A DNA stretch of 64,000 bases from Pyrenochaeta sp. MPI-SDFR-AT-0127. Taxonomy: Eukaryota > Ascomycota > Dothideomycetes > Pleosporales > Cucurbitariaceae. The notes beneath the pieces are model-generated. The model was given only the letters and a program-made list of their open reading frames with translations. It had not been told where the DNA came from and ran no database searches. Below, piece by piece: positions 22,314 to 33,768 of this stretch (its first letter is position 1; every line of letters starts with the position of its first letter). Both the position numbers and the translations under genes were made by a program. The DNA is taken from assembly GCA_020747015.1 (NCBI GenBank), contig JAGTJM010000015.1:1-64000 (forward strand), in the 5' to 3' direction.

Positions 22314-24893
22314 TCATGCAGTTCCAGGCCTGAAAGCTGCGGCAATGCCAACATGCTTCATCGCTCGAACTTGTTGTTGCTGTCCGGGACCCAGATCCTC
22401 CCTCAATGGCCATCGTGCCTCAAAGCGAATACTTCGCCCTTCGACTACGAGAGCAACTTCGTAACGGACCAACCAGTATGCCTTCTGAGACCCAGAAAAG
22501 GCACTATATTCGGTGGGTATCTGGGGCTGGATAAAACCTTTGTCTTTTAAGAAGGTGAAATCAGCCTCAATTGTGCCCACCTGTTCTGCCCCTGTGTTGC
22601 ATTTAGATATGTTTCACACAAGAAATTTGGTGAAATACCTTTGTTTACTGTATGTGTCTTTCTATAGTGACTTTTATGATTACCGTCGGACATCCAAAGC
22701 TGCTCAGCGCACACAAGGTATTTTCTTGTGATTGGAAAAACGTGGTGAACGATGTAGTAGAACTCTTGCATGCTCTCTACCTTCTCGCCCTAAGATCTTG
22801 TTAAATAGATTCCTAACGTGTGAAGAATTAGGAGCAACCCACGACCTGAATCACCCACCGAATGGTATTATCAACGTACTTAAGGCCATCAACCCCATTT
22901 ACCCGACATCGAGTAGATTGATGCGCCTCTATAGAGTCCGGGTCATACTCTTCACTCATGAGAAATCCATAACTACAATGAGTATTCCGAGTAGGCCCAA
23001 ACCTCTTGTTCAGTGCACGAAGCACTGCACCTCGCGCTACAGCCGTTGATCTGTAGGTTCGTCAACTCACTACCCTGTGGTAAATATAATTATGATTCGG
23101 ATCAACTGACGGGTTGTTTGGTACGATAAGATCAATCTCCCAGTCCCGAATATTCTTACGACGTTCCAGATAGGTTCTTAGAGAACTTTGTAGAGACGGA
23201 GATTGTCCAAAGCCGCCGGTGAGAATGACCTTCTGCACCTGACACCCTTGACTTTCTGCCAAGTCGAGCTGACTCTCGAGAACACTCCTTACGCCTTGCA
23301 GTGAGTATTCAAAGAATTTTTTCATGGTTTTCCTGACCGAGCTTAGAAACAATGCTACACATTATAGATTCTGGTAGTGTACCTTTTGAATTCCACGCGG
23401 TTTTGGAAGAATCGTTTCTTAGAGCTCTCCCTCAGATCGTCGATCTCAATAGAGACATATGGCGCGTCTTCTCTATTGATGTCATATATTCTCTTTTCAT
23501 AGTTCTCAAAGACAGTAGTCTTAGCCTGCACGATACTCTTTAGCGTCTTCCCATTCTTGATCAAATACTTTTCTTTACGCAGCTTGTGCAGAAGCTTCTT
23601 TGCAAACCGTTCATTGATATAGCTGGCACCACGCAGCTGACCTGCAATTTTGTCAGTGTCATCTGCCGACCGTGTTCAGAACAAGAGATCAGATCACGCA
23701 CTATCAGGGGCAACGACCTCTTCCGACAAGCGCAAAGGATCACCTATCTCACACTTGTATGTGACAGCGTCAACTGTACCACCACCAGCATCAACAACAA
23801 CTACTGATTCGTTATGCTTTGCATCGTATTTAGTAAGTGTGGACTAAGCAGGGCGGTATTCACTCACAAACAGCTCACTACTCGCTTCCGCAAGAATGCA
23901 TTCGGCTGCAGCCTCAGGCTCTGAAATCATGAAGATATTATGTAAACTGTCATTGTTAGGGCCACCTAAGTCAGCTTCCACCACTGCCACTTCCAGTGCA
24001 GCTTGCATAATACGGCATGCTCTCACGGGCCATTTGGCCGGCACACATAAGACTAGTTGGATGAGCATATGTGGATGGAAATCGTTCGACAGAATAAGCT
24101 GTTCTTTCGTGTGCTTTAGAAGGTGAGTGAGATAGTGCGCGTAGATGTCCGTGTCGTTCCTAATAACCCTCTCCTTGATCAGGGTCTTTAAAATTGATTT
24201 AACATCTGTTCGAACTTCATCAGTCTCGCTCTTCTGGTCAAGGTTGAGCTTGAATCGGGTAAGAGGCCGCGCCTCATCTTTGGGAATGTTGGTCCGATTT
24301 AGCTTTTGCTGGACTCCATAACCCCAGTATTGCGTGGTTCGTGTAAGCTTGGTTTTGAGTGGTTTCATGTTCGTATTGTCCTCAAAACCGTCATCATCGT
24401 GAGGTTGTGTGCGTTCATTGGTCGCAACGTCGTCATCGCTGCTGGAACTCGCCTCAGTATCGCTATCGGAGTTCTGATCATCCGTTGAGGCACGAATCTG
24501 TTTCGCTCTTTCCATTTGCGCATAATCATACCACAGTTCCGTTGGAACATCATATCTAAAGTCCAGGACTCCGGGTGCTGGTTCATAGCCTGGATAGTTT
24601 CCAATGCATTTCACATTGCGTATATCGATATCGTCCGGTAATACGCCTCTTGGTAGTAGAGCATATGCAACAGAAGAGAAGGTTGTGCCGAAGTCAACGG
24701 CTACAATGATTCGGTCCTCACTGAAGTTGTTGACAGGATCGTGTACAACTGCGCTGTCTTGGGGAGCCTCTTGACGTTCGTCCTCGATCGTCATTTCAAC
24801 GTCACCATCTTGAGAGTCCTCTTCAAACGATGGCTCTGGTCCGGGGTCGATGAGGTTGAACATGGCTCGAGAGCTTCTTGTGAAATGCGCCAT
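22314..24893 (-). CDS. Hsp70-like actin-fold ATPase, fungal type
   Basis: Seven exons were rebuilt: 24893-23864, 23803-23702, 23641-23383, 23341-23111, 23050-22846, 22789-22639 and 22591-22314. Together they give 2256 nt (751 residues) with no internal stop. Exon 2 could start one codon later at an adjacent AG. The N terminus has the phosphate-1 loop VDFGTTFSS (66-74), the phosphate-2 loop VDAGGGTVD is at about 347-355, and TGGFGQSPSL is the adenosine-site motif. These place it in the Hsp70/actin ATPase superfamily. There is no canonical Hsp70 peptide-binding domain. The C-terminal region ends in AAAFRPGTA, as in the expanded fungal Hsp70-like family. An acidic Asp/Ser/Glu loop sits near residues 138-165. 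Clients are unknown. Confidence 0.87.
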
Positions 24894-25431
24894 GTCCCAT
24901 ATGTATCAGAGGTAGAAGAAGTGGGCCAGGAATGTGAGAAAAAGATAAATTCGAGAGTCGCAAGCATACTATTGAAATCCCGTCAAAACTGGCTTCACAA
25001 CTGTATTCAGACGCAAGTCCCGCAGCCAAAATTGTGGCTAATTTTGCCTTGAGTGGGCATCCATAGTCTGAAGTTTCCAAGGCAAGGGGGCGGCACAGTC
25101 GCTAGGCCCTTGCAAGCGTTGTCACCTGTCGTGCTTGCCTGGGACAATTAGCACCCCCCCCCCCCCAAACAATTCACCAGCATCTCAAGCGCCACTCTTA
25201 CCCAATAGTTAACCCTTGGCTTCGGTAGTTATGGCTCCAGTAGGTATAGCCTCCACAAGCGTCGCTGCTGCCTACAATTAAGCTCGAGCCGACCATCCTC
25301 CCGCAAGACATTGGCATCGAGGCACGTGTGGTGTTAAACCTGGACGCCAAAGCGCGCAAGTTTTGCTCATATTGCTAGCATGATAGCTTTGTCTCTTTAC
25401 GCCGACGTGAATTGACTGCTTGACAGAGCCT
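24894..25431. promoter_or_regulatory. divergent promoter with poly-C tract
   Basis: 538 bp between the Hsp70-like gene (minus) and the coiled-coil gene (plus). It contains an uninterrupted run of 13 C at 25154-25166. No other gene is seen. Confidence 0.5.
25154..25166 (+). repeat. poly-C homopolymer (13)
   Basis: Thirteen consecutive C residues in the divergent promoter. The length may be affected by sequencing error. Confidence 0.9.
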
Positions 25432-27375
25432 ATGATGGTGCGCCCGAACCTTATTGTTCTTTTAGCTTACCTGGATCTTTTAGTAGAGGAAGCAAAGCCC
25501 AGATCACTACAAGACGAAGACATTGAAGAATATATTCAAGAAGTCCTCCTTGAGCTCGCCGGCAAATTCGACGATCAGCATACAGTCGACGAGATCAAAG
25601 ATGAACTCCTACGAGAGTTTCGACATAGCGACAAGTACCCGGATCATAATTTCCCTCGGCTTATTCTAATGGGCAGCTCCGAGTTGCAGGCTCTTGCTCC
25701 GGAGACAACTGAACTTGTGAAGGAACAACTTGATTTCTTTCGTGTCAAGAAGGCGTCGCAGAAGACACGATCTCGACAGCCGCCGAAGTGCATCTACCCA
25801 ACTTCGTGTCTGACGCCCAAACCCAACCCCAGAACATCTTCTACGCCCTTACGGCAGTTTGACAAAGCCTACACTGGCAGGAGGTCCCGCAGCGTAGCCA
25901 TTCGTAAGGATTCAAAACAAAACAAAAGATCTGCTGCCAAGGCAAGAGGGCTGTCTGTGTTAAATAAAGGGTAACAGCTGACCAGAGCATCAGGTCACAG
26001 AATTTTCTCGAAGCCGACTCAGGAGAACCACGCCTATCATCCCCAGTATCGAAATTAATGAGACTCCGGCTCAATCACCGTATACGAGATCCTCCACTCG
26101 AAACATTAGCACTCTCAGTCCTTGGGCGCGCGAGAGATCAAAAGAAGGGTTGACACCGGCGGCCGAAGATGTAGAATCAATTCAAGACGACTCCATTTTG
26201 GTAGGCGGTTGCAGGGCAAACGATAGTCCACGGGCCTCGCCAATCACCGCCGAGATGTACCTAGACTTGGTTTCCGAGCTAGCACACTACAAAGATCGTT
26301 GCTACAGAGCCGAGGAAGAATGTACAGGCTTGAAGAAAGAAAGACGACAGATGGAAAGTTCACATGCCCTAGCGACAAGCGCATCTAATAACGTATCGAA
26401 GATTCTTCTTCAAAATTCTATGCAAATCAACAGTTTAAAGAAGAAAGCCCAACTCCACAAAGATCTGGAACCATTTCTTTGCATCGGCGATGCTGATTGT
26501 GAAGCTTTAGCGGCTCAACACATACTCACACATTTTCGTGCCATGAAAGCTCGAATATCAACGATTTTCATCCTTAAAGGTGTGCTCACGCCACGGCTTA
26601 GGATGCTGTACGATAACTCCGACGATTTGGACCTGCTGTTGACTACAGTCTTTGACGCTGGCTATGATAGTAGAGTGAAAGCAATTTCCAACGTTTGCCC
26701 AGCATTCACCTTCTCCGACCTCGTACAAGGTCTCACAGGGGCCGCGATTCATCGATGGGTATTTCAATGCGAGTATCGATCTTACGCGACGACGATAACA
26801 CCACTTTTACAGAAGTATCGTGAACATATTGCCACCTTATGTATGGATCCATTTACTTTCGTTTTGCATGCGCTAACAAATATCTAGGCGGCGATGAGAG
26901 GCTTTGTAGTCTAGATACTGCCGCACACCATTCCCTGTTAGGCGAGAAGACGTTTGTAGAGGCGACAATTCCGCGGATGGGTAACTCGCTGACCACGCGC
27001 TTCTTGACTGCGCTCCAGCCTCTTTTTGACCAATGCCCAAAGTATGATACGTCACGGAGCCTCAAACCCCTCCTGCGTGATATCTTTCAGCTGGCGATCC
27101 AAATCAGGACCCTGTCTTTGAATGGCCAAGAGGATTACGAATCTATCTGGCCACTTTCCGGCTCATCATTCGATGTAAATGATATGGAAACAAAGCACTT
27201 GGGTACAATGAGTGTTGCGGACATAGTCTGGCTAACTATCTGTCCTGGTCTCCGAGCCTACTCCAAGAATAAGGAGATGGTACAGTATCGTGCGTTTGGG
27301 GTTCATCAAGAACCAAAAAGGGCACCGAGATACGTTATAAAGGCTCTGACACTTGCCACAAAATATGATCGGTAG
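25432..27375 (+). CDS. uncharacterised coiled-coil protein
   Basis: Proposed exons are 25432-25956, 25994-26840 and 26888-27375 (1860 nt, 619 residues). The second intron (gtatgg..ctag, with a gctaac branch site) is clear and joins in phase 1. The first is only 37 nt and less certain, though it contains gctgac. The start is the first of two adjacent ATGs (25432, 25435). The N-terminal part is acidic and helical. The middle is Arg/Ser-rich. A coiled coil follows (about residues 235-320: ELAHYKDRCYRAEEE, then SLKKKAQLHKDLE). The C-terminal half is globular with no family I recognise. It is divergently paired with the Hsp70-like gene, which could mean shared control but says nothing about function. 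Confidence 0.6.
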
Positions 27376-28285
27376 TATAACCTGATGCTGAGATGGTCGC
27401 TCCGAACATGCATGAAGATTGGACGTTATGCGACCTCAGCACAAGCTATCGTCACTCGGAACAGCAGCCATGCTGTCCAATCTAGCAGCCTGGACTTGAT
27501 TTAACAGGATGAAGGCTGCCTTGGGCTGCTCACATGATTGCTTCGTGCCAACACAAAAAGGTCTTCACGAATCCACTATTGGATGTTCTCACTAGTTTCG
27601 GTCTGCTAGTGAGGTGTGGCAGCGACCGTGCCGCATGCTCGACAGATCGAACTCAGCCTTCTCAGCCCCTCAAAATTAGCAGGGGATGGTGTGAAGCCAT
27701 GTCAACCTGCCCGCGTACGGTGGCAGATCAATGGCCAGGCAGACACGTCCAACGACGCCACTACCTTAGTTAGGCTGGAGCAGTGTCTCAACAAGTGGTT
27801 GAGAAGTGTCGATTATACTTGGCATGTTAACGCAAGTGCTGCAAGAACGCATCTCTTCCTAGTCACTGATTGAAGTACGCTTTGTAATATATTCAAGTGG
27901 AAGTGCCATCCTAAGGTCGTTTCACGCCTGTAGCATGGGCTGCAGTAACCCCCGTAGGTCGTAGTCGTAGGTCTGTGCTGTCGCTTCTCAGGCGCGTGTG
28001 ACGGCCCGGAACCTTTTCGGCGGCTATCTCTATGAACGTACCGAAAAGGACAAAGCCCCGTGCAAGCTCATGGATCAGCATGGCCTATCTATTTAATTGT
28101 TGCTGTTTTGCATGCTACAGCTCGTGTAAGGCTAGCAGGGACGCACAGAAAAGCCAAGTGGGCCCCACCATCCCGAGAGCCTCCTGTAAATAAGGGCAGT
28201 TGGGATACAAAAGCATTAGCAAGATTGCGAGCATTCCACACTATGTAAATAACAACACTGGAGGGACAAAGACTGAAATGCAACC
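27376..28285. other. intergenic, no gene seen
   Basis: 910 bp between two plus-strand accessory genes. Open frames are short and unrelated to known families. Confidence 0.5.
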
Positions 28286-30660
28286 ATGCCGCCGAGAAAG
28301 GACAAACTTTCCAAAGTCGAGTTTCGTGAACTAATCCGCAACCACGGCATTCGCTTTGAAGGCCCATTACCACCCAAAAACTGGCCCGATGAATACCAAA
28401 ACCACTTTCACGCTATACGTTATATCGGACATATTCAATATGAAGATTATATGGTCGACCACCGAGTTCCCAAGGGTCAAAGGAGGATTTTCAAAGAACG
28501 GATCAACTACCTCAGGAAGCGGTCTTACGAGCTTCTTGACGATGCGAAAGCGAACGAGGCGACGTGGCGAGAGCTTGAGCAGCCTATCTTGAAGAGATTC
28601 AAAGGCTGTGGTATTTGGTACCCAAGTCCTGCACGAGATTGTTATTGCGTTGATGCTAATTCACCAGTCACAGCCGCAACTGTCACAACGAGCTCTGGCA
28701 ACCGCGTCTGAAAGCGACTTTTCTACACCCTGAAAGCCAGGCCAAGCTTGACGTAAAGCACAACTTACGGAGACTTTGTGTCTGCAACAATAAGCCGGTC
28801 AATTCAAAACCCCAAGACAGGTATATTCTACTAGTCCTATCTCCGCGACTATGCTGATAGAGCAGCGACGACGAAAGTCGAGACTTGTTCGATTGTGCGA
28901 GCGACGAGACCATTACGCATGCGTTGGGCGACGATCTTCACGCCGTAAGCATTCCTATGAACCCAGACCGTGTGTATGGACTGCGGACTTCTTCAAGACT
29001 ACCCTATGATTATTCCAACTTCCCAGTCAAAGGGAGAAGGATTCTTCTGCCATTCCTTGTCGTGGAAGCGAAGAGAGAGAATGACGCTCCTGGTTTTCGA
29101 GCCATTCAACATCAGACCGCGTTCCCGGTGCGTCGACTTCTGAAAGCTCAGGATAATGTGCTCAGTCGTGGGCAATTGCGGGAACCTTCCTTGGTATGGT
29201 TCTTTGCGTACCAGGGTGAGCAATGGCGGCTACATGCTGGTGCTCTGAAGAATGACAAAGTGGTGGGTAATACTTCATAACAAAGATTGAAATCCATGCT
29301 AAGCGTCGCCTATCAGAGAGTTTACGACCTATGGCAAGGAACAATACAATCGCAAGATGACGCACTGCAGCTACTACTCATAGTGGACTACATCTGGTCT
29401 TGGGCAAGAGACGTTTATCGCCCAAGTATCCGCGATGTTCTTTTCGGTGATATCATGGGCTTTCGGGAATTGTCACCAGCATCCACCGACAGGTTCCGCA
29501 CGTCTGTCTCAGTATCCTCCATATCAAGCTCTGCTCCTCTCACACAGAACCTCGTCTCACGCCAAATCGATAGACTTGTAACCATGGAAGAAACTTCCAA
29601 AGCAACACTCATGAGGAATTCGCAGGAACCTTGTCATTCTCAGGAGCAAGAAGCTACAATTCTTAAAGCCGCAGACTCGCATCCCTTTCTCAAGTGGGCA
29701 GCTGGTCACGAACTCTCGCCTCCATGGACCAACCTCGGGATCGTTCGTCACTCTAATGTTGTACAGTTCAGAATCGAGTGTCACGTCGTCTCATGCAGGG
29801 ATATATCTCTCCTGGAAGGGGCGCAGTCAGAAGATGGAGCGATCAAGCTATTCGCCTTGTCTTTTTCCCTACTTGTGGAAGACTTCCATGAGCTCGCAGC
29901 CCTATGGGCGGTGGGTTTCAATCCGATACCGTTGCTCGCCGGTTCACAGACTGTCAAAGTGACATTCTCCTTTCAGACATTCTGTGATCCATCAACATGG
30001 CAAATAACCAGAGTACTTAGCTGCATAGTATGGATGTTGGACCCTCCAGACTTGGCCTCGCAAGCGGTTTTGAGACCTCTGCCAGGGCTGGTGGTCGACA
30101 GTGGCAGAATGGGCTATTTCGGCGCGAGAGACATCAGGAAATCGCTTCTGTACATTCGCCAGATACATGGTGATGAGTCAGTGTGGTGCGCCATGCACAA
30201 CGTTAGCTTGATATTAATGCCCGGTGAGGAGAATCAGGCCATAAGGTGGGCATCGTTCGATGAAGCAAAGTTGCCCGAAACGGCGTCTGAGACACTCATG
30301 AATTTTGGAACCCACATGAACGTTGTCGGTATCAGCAGTAAATACCTTGATATCCGCAGCTTTCTCACTCAGGTGGATGGTAATCTTCAAGTACAGCTCA
30401 ATTCACCGGATAATCTCGGACACAATATGCATATTGGAGATTCGTTGCTCGCAGTCCGGTCGCAAACCTGGCCGGCAACATGTCCCAAGTTTTGTTTGTT
30501 CATTCTTTCCGACGGCTTTCACGATTCCCAGGAGAGTCTCCGCCAGCTTCTAGAGGATGCGGTCGAGGCAAAGAATATTTGTTGCCATGGCAATCGCTCA
30601 CTCAGTTATTCGGATTGGGAAATGCTCCATCATTGGCGCAAAGCTCTCAAGGTCAACTGA
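28286..30660 (+). CDS. fungal PD-(D/E)XK nuclease-like protein
   Basis: A multi-exon gene. Exon 1 starts at ATG 28286 (MPPRKDKLSKVEFRELI). The best-supported later exons are about 28861-29262 and 29317-30660. The apparent stop at 29278-29280 lies inside a 54-nt intron (gtgggt..tatcag) whose removal gives KNDKV-RVYDLWQG in frame. The central part has LLPFLVVEAKRE, an ExK pattern of the PD-(D/E)XK fold, followed by QTAFPVRRLLK and LVWFFAYQGEQWRLHAG, which I know from a large fungal family of uncharacterised nuclease-like proteins. Between about 28610 and 28860 coding-like text appears in three frames, so exons there are unresolved or the gene is damaged. Enzyme activity is not proven. Confidence 0.6.
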
Positions 30661-31126
30661 TAGGTGTCTTCCACCTCATCAAGAATCATCCAACATTTTG
30701 GTTTGTGCCACGCGAATACGCAGGTACGCTACTTCTTCAATTGGATGTGATCTGGAGAGCTGGACAGGCCTGATGCATTCCGAACACTGGAGATTGTCAT
30801 AAACAGAAATAACCGTCAGGATGCGAAAGTTCGCACGTGAGTTCAAAGTACATTGTCATTCATGCTCTAACTCTCGTCATCTGCCGCCTGGAAGCATATA
30901 CCTCAATCGCCAACTTGCACGCTTGGGAGATCAATGTATCACAAGTTGCAATGGCTCTCAAGAATGTGCTTGCTGATGAACACTATTTTCATTTACGAGA
31001 ATGTACAGCGATTGAACAACAACTCCACAAGTCACAACGAAACACAGACAATGCTTTCGCAAAAAGAGCTAGCCGAAAGTTATCGTAGCCATCTTGGATT
31101 TACAGTATAGCAGACGCATGTAAGGT
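30661..31126. other. convergent spacer
   Basis: 466 bp between convergent 3' ends. Open frames here are out-of-frame extensions with no family features. Confidence 0.5.
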
Positions 31127-32027
31127 TCAATTAAAGCTGACGTGGACATGGTCCCTAGAATTTATTAGTATATCAGATAATTGCGGGCGCCTTGAAAACA
31201 TACCAGTGGTTAGCAGTAATGCTATCGCGATCTCCCATGGGTTCCCATGTAGTCCAAGGGCCAACAGCTCGTGGAGGTTCCCAAATACGCTGACCCCAGA
31301 TGATGTACTTGATATTCTTGCCAGCTCGGTTGTTCATGATCCATTCGGCAATCTCGCGGCCAGACAATGTCGCGTCCTGTAAAGGCTTGGTTAATATGGT
31401 ATCCACCGTTTAAGTTCATATGGATGTCTCTTGGAAATGGGAACAGTTGGACTTACTCCGCCGTCATCAGAGCACATGAGATCAATAGCCTTTCCGCAGC
31501 AATGGTCGCTTGAGGGGTTGGCACTGCAGTCACACTTTCGAATACAACCAATGCTCTTGACTCTTCCAGGGAATTTGGCTACAACCCATTTTGCGCCGTT
31601 GATGGCAACTTGCTTGCAGCCCGAGCTAGTAGAAGGGATGGTGGGTGCACCATAACCTCCAAACCCTCTCTCGGGGGACTTGCAGCACTTGAAGGCACCT
31701 GGACCAGGGCATTGACCTGAGAGAGAGCTACCAGCACAATCGCTGACCCAGCGGCAGTTCCCGGGGCTTGTACTACACTTTGGCTTGCTGCAGCACTTGA
31801 CATCGGCGGGATCTTTCGGACAGCCGCCGTTGATGGTAACTCCGCCCTCAGCAGAGCAGGTGGAAGTTTTGACGCAGACACCTGGTGACAAAATCAGTAC
31901 CAAGATAGGTGTGAAGAGCCAAAGTGTACGAACCGGCTACACCACCACTGCCATAGCAAGGCTCATTCAAAGCAGCCGTGGCGAGCTGCGAGGCAAAAAG
32001 CGTTAGCAGAAGTGACGAGAAATGCAT
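31127..32027 (-). CDS. secreted Cys-rich protein with ARB_07466-like domain
   Basis: Four exons (32027-31934, 31881-31457, 31376-31204, 31154-31127) give 720 nt, 239 residues. The last exon is only 28 nt and supplies DHVHVSFN, completing the NHWDHVHVSF motif. The N terminus (MHFSSLLLTLFASQLATA) is a clear signal peptide. Two Cys-rich modules follow (pattern GGCPKDPADVKCC, then GQCPGPGAFKCC). The C-terminal domain has HCCGKAIDLMCSDDGG and WGQRIWEPPRAVGPW, matching the ARB_07466-like C-terminal family of secreted fungal and bacterial proteins. The His/Asp pattern suggests a metal-dependent, perhaps peptidoglycan- or glycan-directed hydrolase, which is inference. A TATA box (TATATAAGG, about 32104-32112) lies about 80 bp upstream of the ATG. 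Confidence 0.88.
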
Positions 32028-33768
32028 GGCGTCTCGATTGTATGAACAATTAATGGAGAAGGAATGCTTTGTGGGATGTTCAAGTGTAGTTCCGACCGAC
32101 AGCCTTATATACTCGAAATCCGGGGAACTGTTGATTGTACGGACTACACGTGAAGAACTATCGGCTGAAAATAATCGCACAGCATTAGCGAACACGAAAC
32201 GTATTGTAATTGAATGCGAGCCTATGAATGCGACCGGTAGAACACACAATAGGGAGCTGAAGTTAATCGGAGTGACTGAGGATAGTCTCATGGAAGCCTC
32301 ACGGCCGCCACTCTCGTATGCCTTGATGTGGCATCCATGTCCGGAAATGGCTGAAACACGAAGTAAGGTTGGCTATAAGATCGGGATCTAAGATATCGTG
32401 ACTTTAATCTAACGCCGCCACGGTTCCTGTGACGTCAAATGTCTTCTGCCCATTGGTTTTCGATCTGATCTAATGGCATTTGATCCTACACCTATCCCTT
32501 TCATCTTGAGCTCTATTTTGGATACTGCCAGTGACACCTGACCGTGGAAAAGAAATACAAGACACACTCTACTTGGGTAGTGTCTCGAACGACTAGTCTG
32601 CTGATATGATGTGGCGTTGGACGCTTTTGATGTCACCGCCTCACGTCGTCCTTTGGAAGCCTCCAAATCAGTTTTCCCAACTATTCTTCATCCTTGTTCG
32701 CCGATTCCAAGTAGGCAACTCTTCAATCCAGGCCTCGGGGGCTAGCAGTAAACGTGTGTTTGGTCGACGGAGTTGGACCCGCGAATACGTGCAATTTCGC
32801 ACATTTCGCATTGTCGGGCCAAGCACGTACGATCGGCCCTCTGGCACTTTAATAGAAGTGTTTAATTAGAGACGCTCGAGCGTTGACCAGACAGAGCTGT
32901 GCGCGAGTTGAAAGGTGGTGAAATGCAATACGAACAGAGTTTGTGGGGGCGGGAAGCCAAATTGTCCAATAGGTTGGCTGCTGTGGCCCAAAAATACTTA
33001 TACGGTCGTGATTCGCTCCAAGATAGGCTAGACCCGCCATCTTTTGACACTCCCGTCTACGGGGGGCCCCCGAAGCGCATAGTATACCAAACCGCAAGTA
33101 GCTGTTAGTCACTCAAGGATAGATTCGTATGACCATAACGTCGTTTGGCGCAATCTTCGGGCTGTCGGTATGTGCAAGCCTTATATGTACCTGACGCTTT
33201 GTATTCCCGCCATGTACCTGCAACCTTGTGGACCACGTTCCACAAGCCATACCTCAGCCCGCTTGTTGGAGGAGATTGCAGGGCCAGAAGACTTCAGAAG
33301 TATAAGAACAGACTCTCATGATTGGAGAACCAGCGAAGAACTTTCGCTAGAGGAGCATCATGAAGTGCGCAAATAATTGGACGTTCTCGATGTACATGAA
33401 CCACATGAGTAACTCTTACGTATTGTGGAGCATTTCGGGCACGACAGGTTTGGTAATTTCTTCTTCCTGGTCTCAAAGGTCGGAATTTCGAAAGTCGATC
33501 ATGATTTGCGATGTTGCCGCGGCATGACAGTAAAAGGGTCACAGGTCCCTGGCTGCGAAAAGTGTCTACAACACGGTATCAAGGCATGTATATGGAATAA
33601 ATGTTTTCTAAAGGTGTTAGCACAAAGAAGAAAAGATATGGTGCCATAAGTTCTCTTCATAAACCAAGAGATTCAGGACGTGGTGCAAAGATTTCCTTTG
33701 TGTTGAAATGATATTTGAATGTAATCAGAATGCTCGCTACCGAATATTATCCTTTTCTTGTCGCCTTT
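32028..33768. other. intergenic, no gene seen
   Basis: 1.7 kb. The first part is the promoter of the secreted protein. The rest has short frames on both strands without motifs or codon bias. No repeat recognised. Confidence 0.5.

Noticed and set aside
22314..24893. Fragmented Hsp70-like frames looking like a pseudogene
   Set aside because: Six short introns join all pieces with correct phase and a total length divisible by three, so the gene appears intact.
29278..29280. In-frame stop suggesting that the PD-(D/E)XK-like gene is split
   Set aside because: The stop lies inside a 54-nt intron with good ends; removing it keeps frame and restores the family sequence.
31978..32391. A 137-codon plus-strand open frame
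   Set aside because: It overlaps antisense the start and promoter of the secreted protein gene and has no recognisable features.
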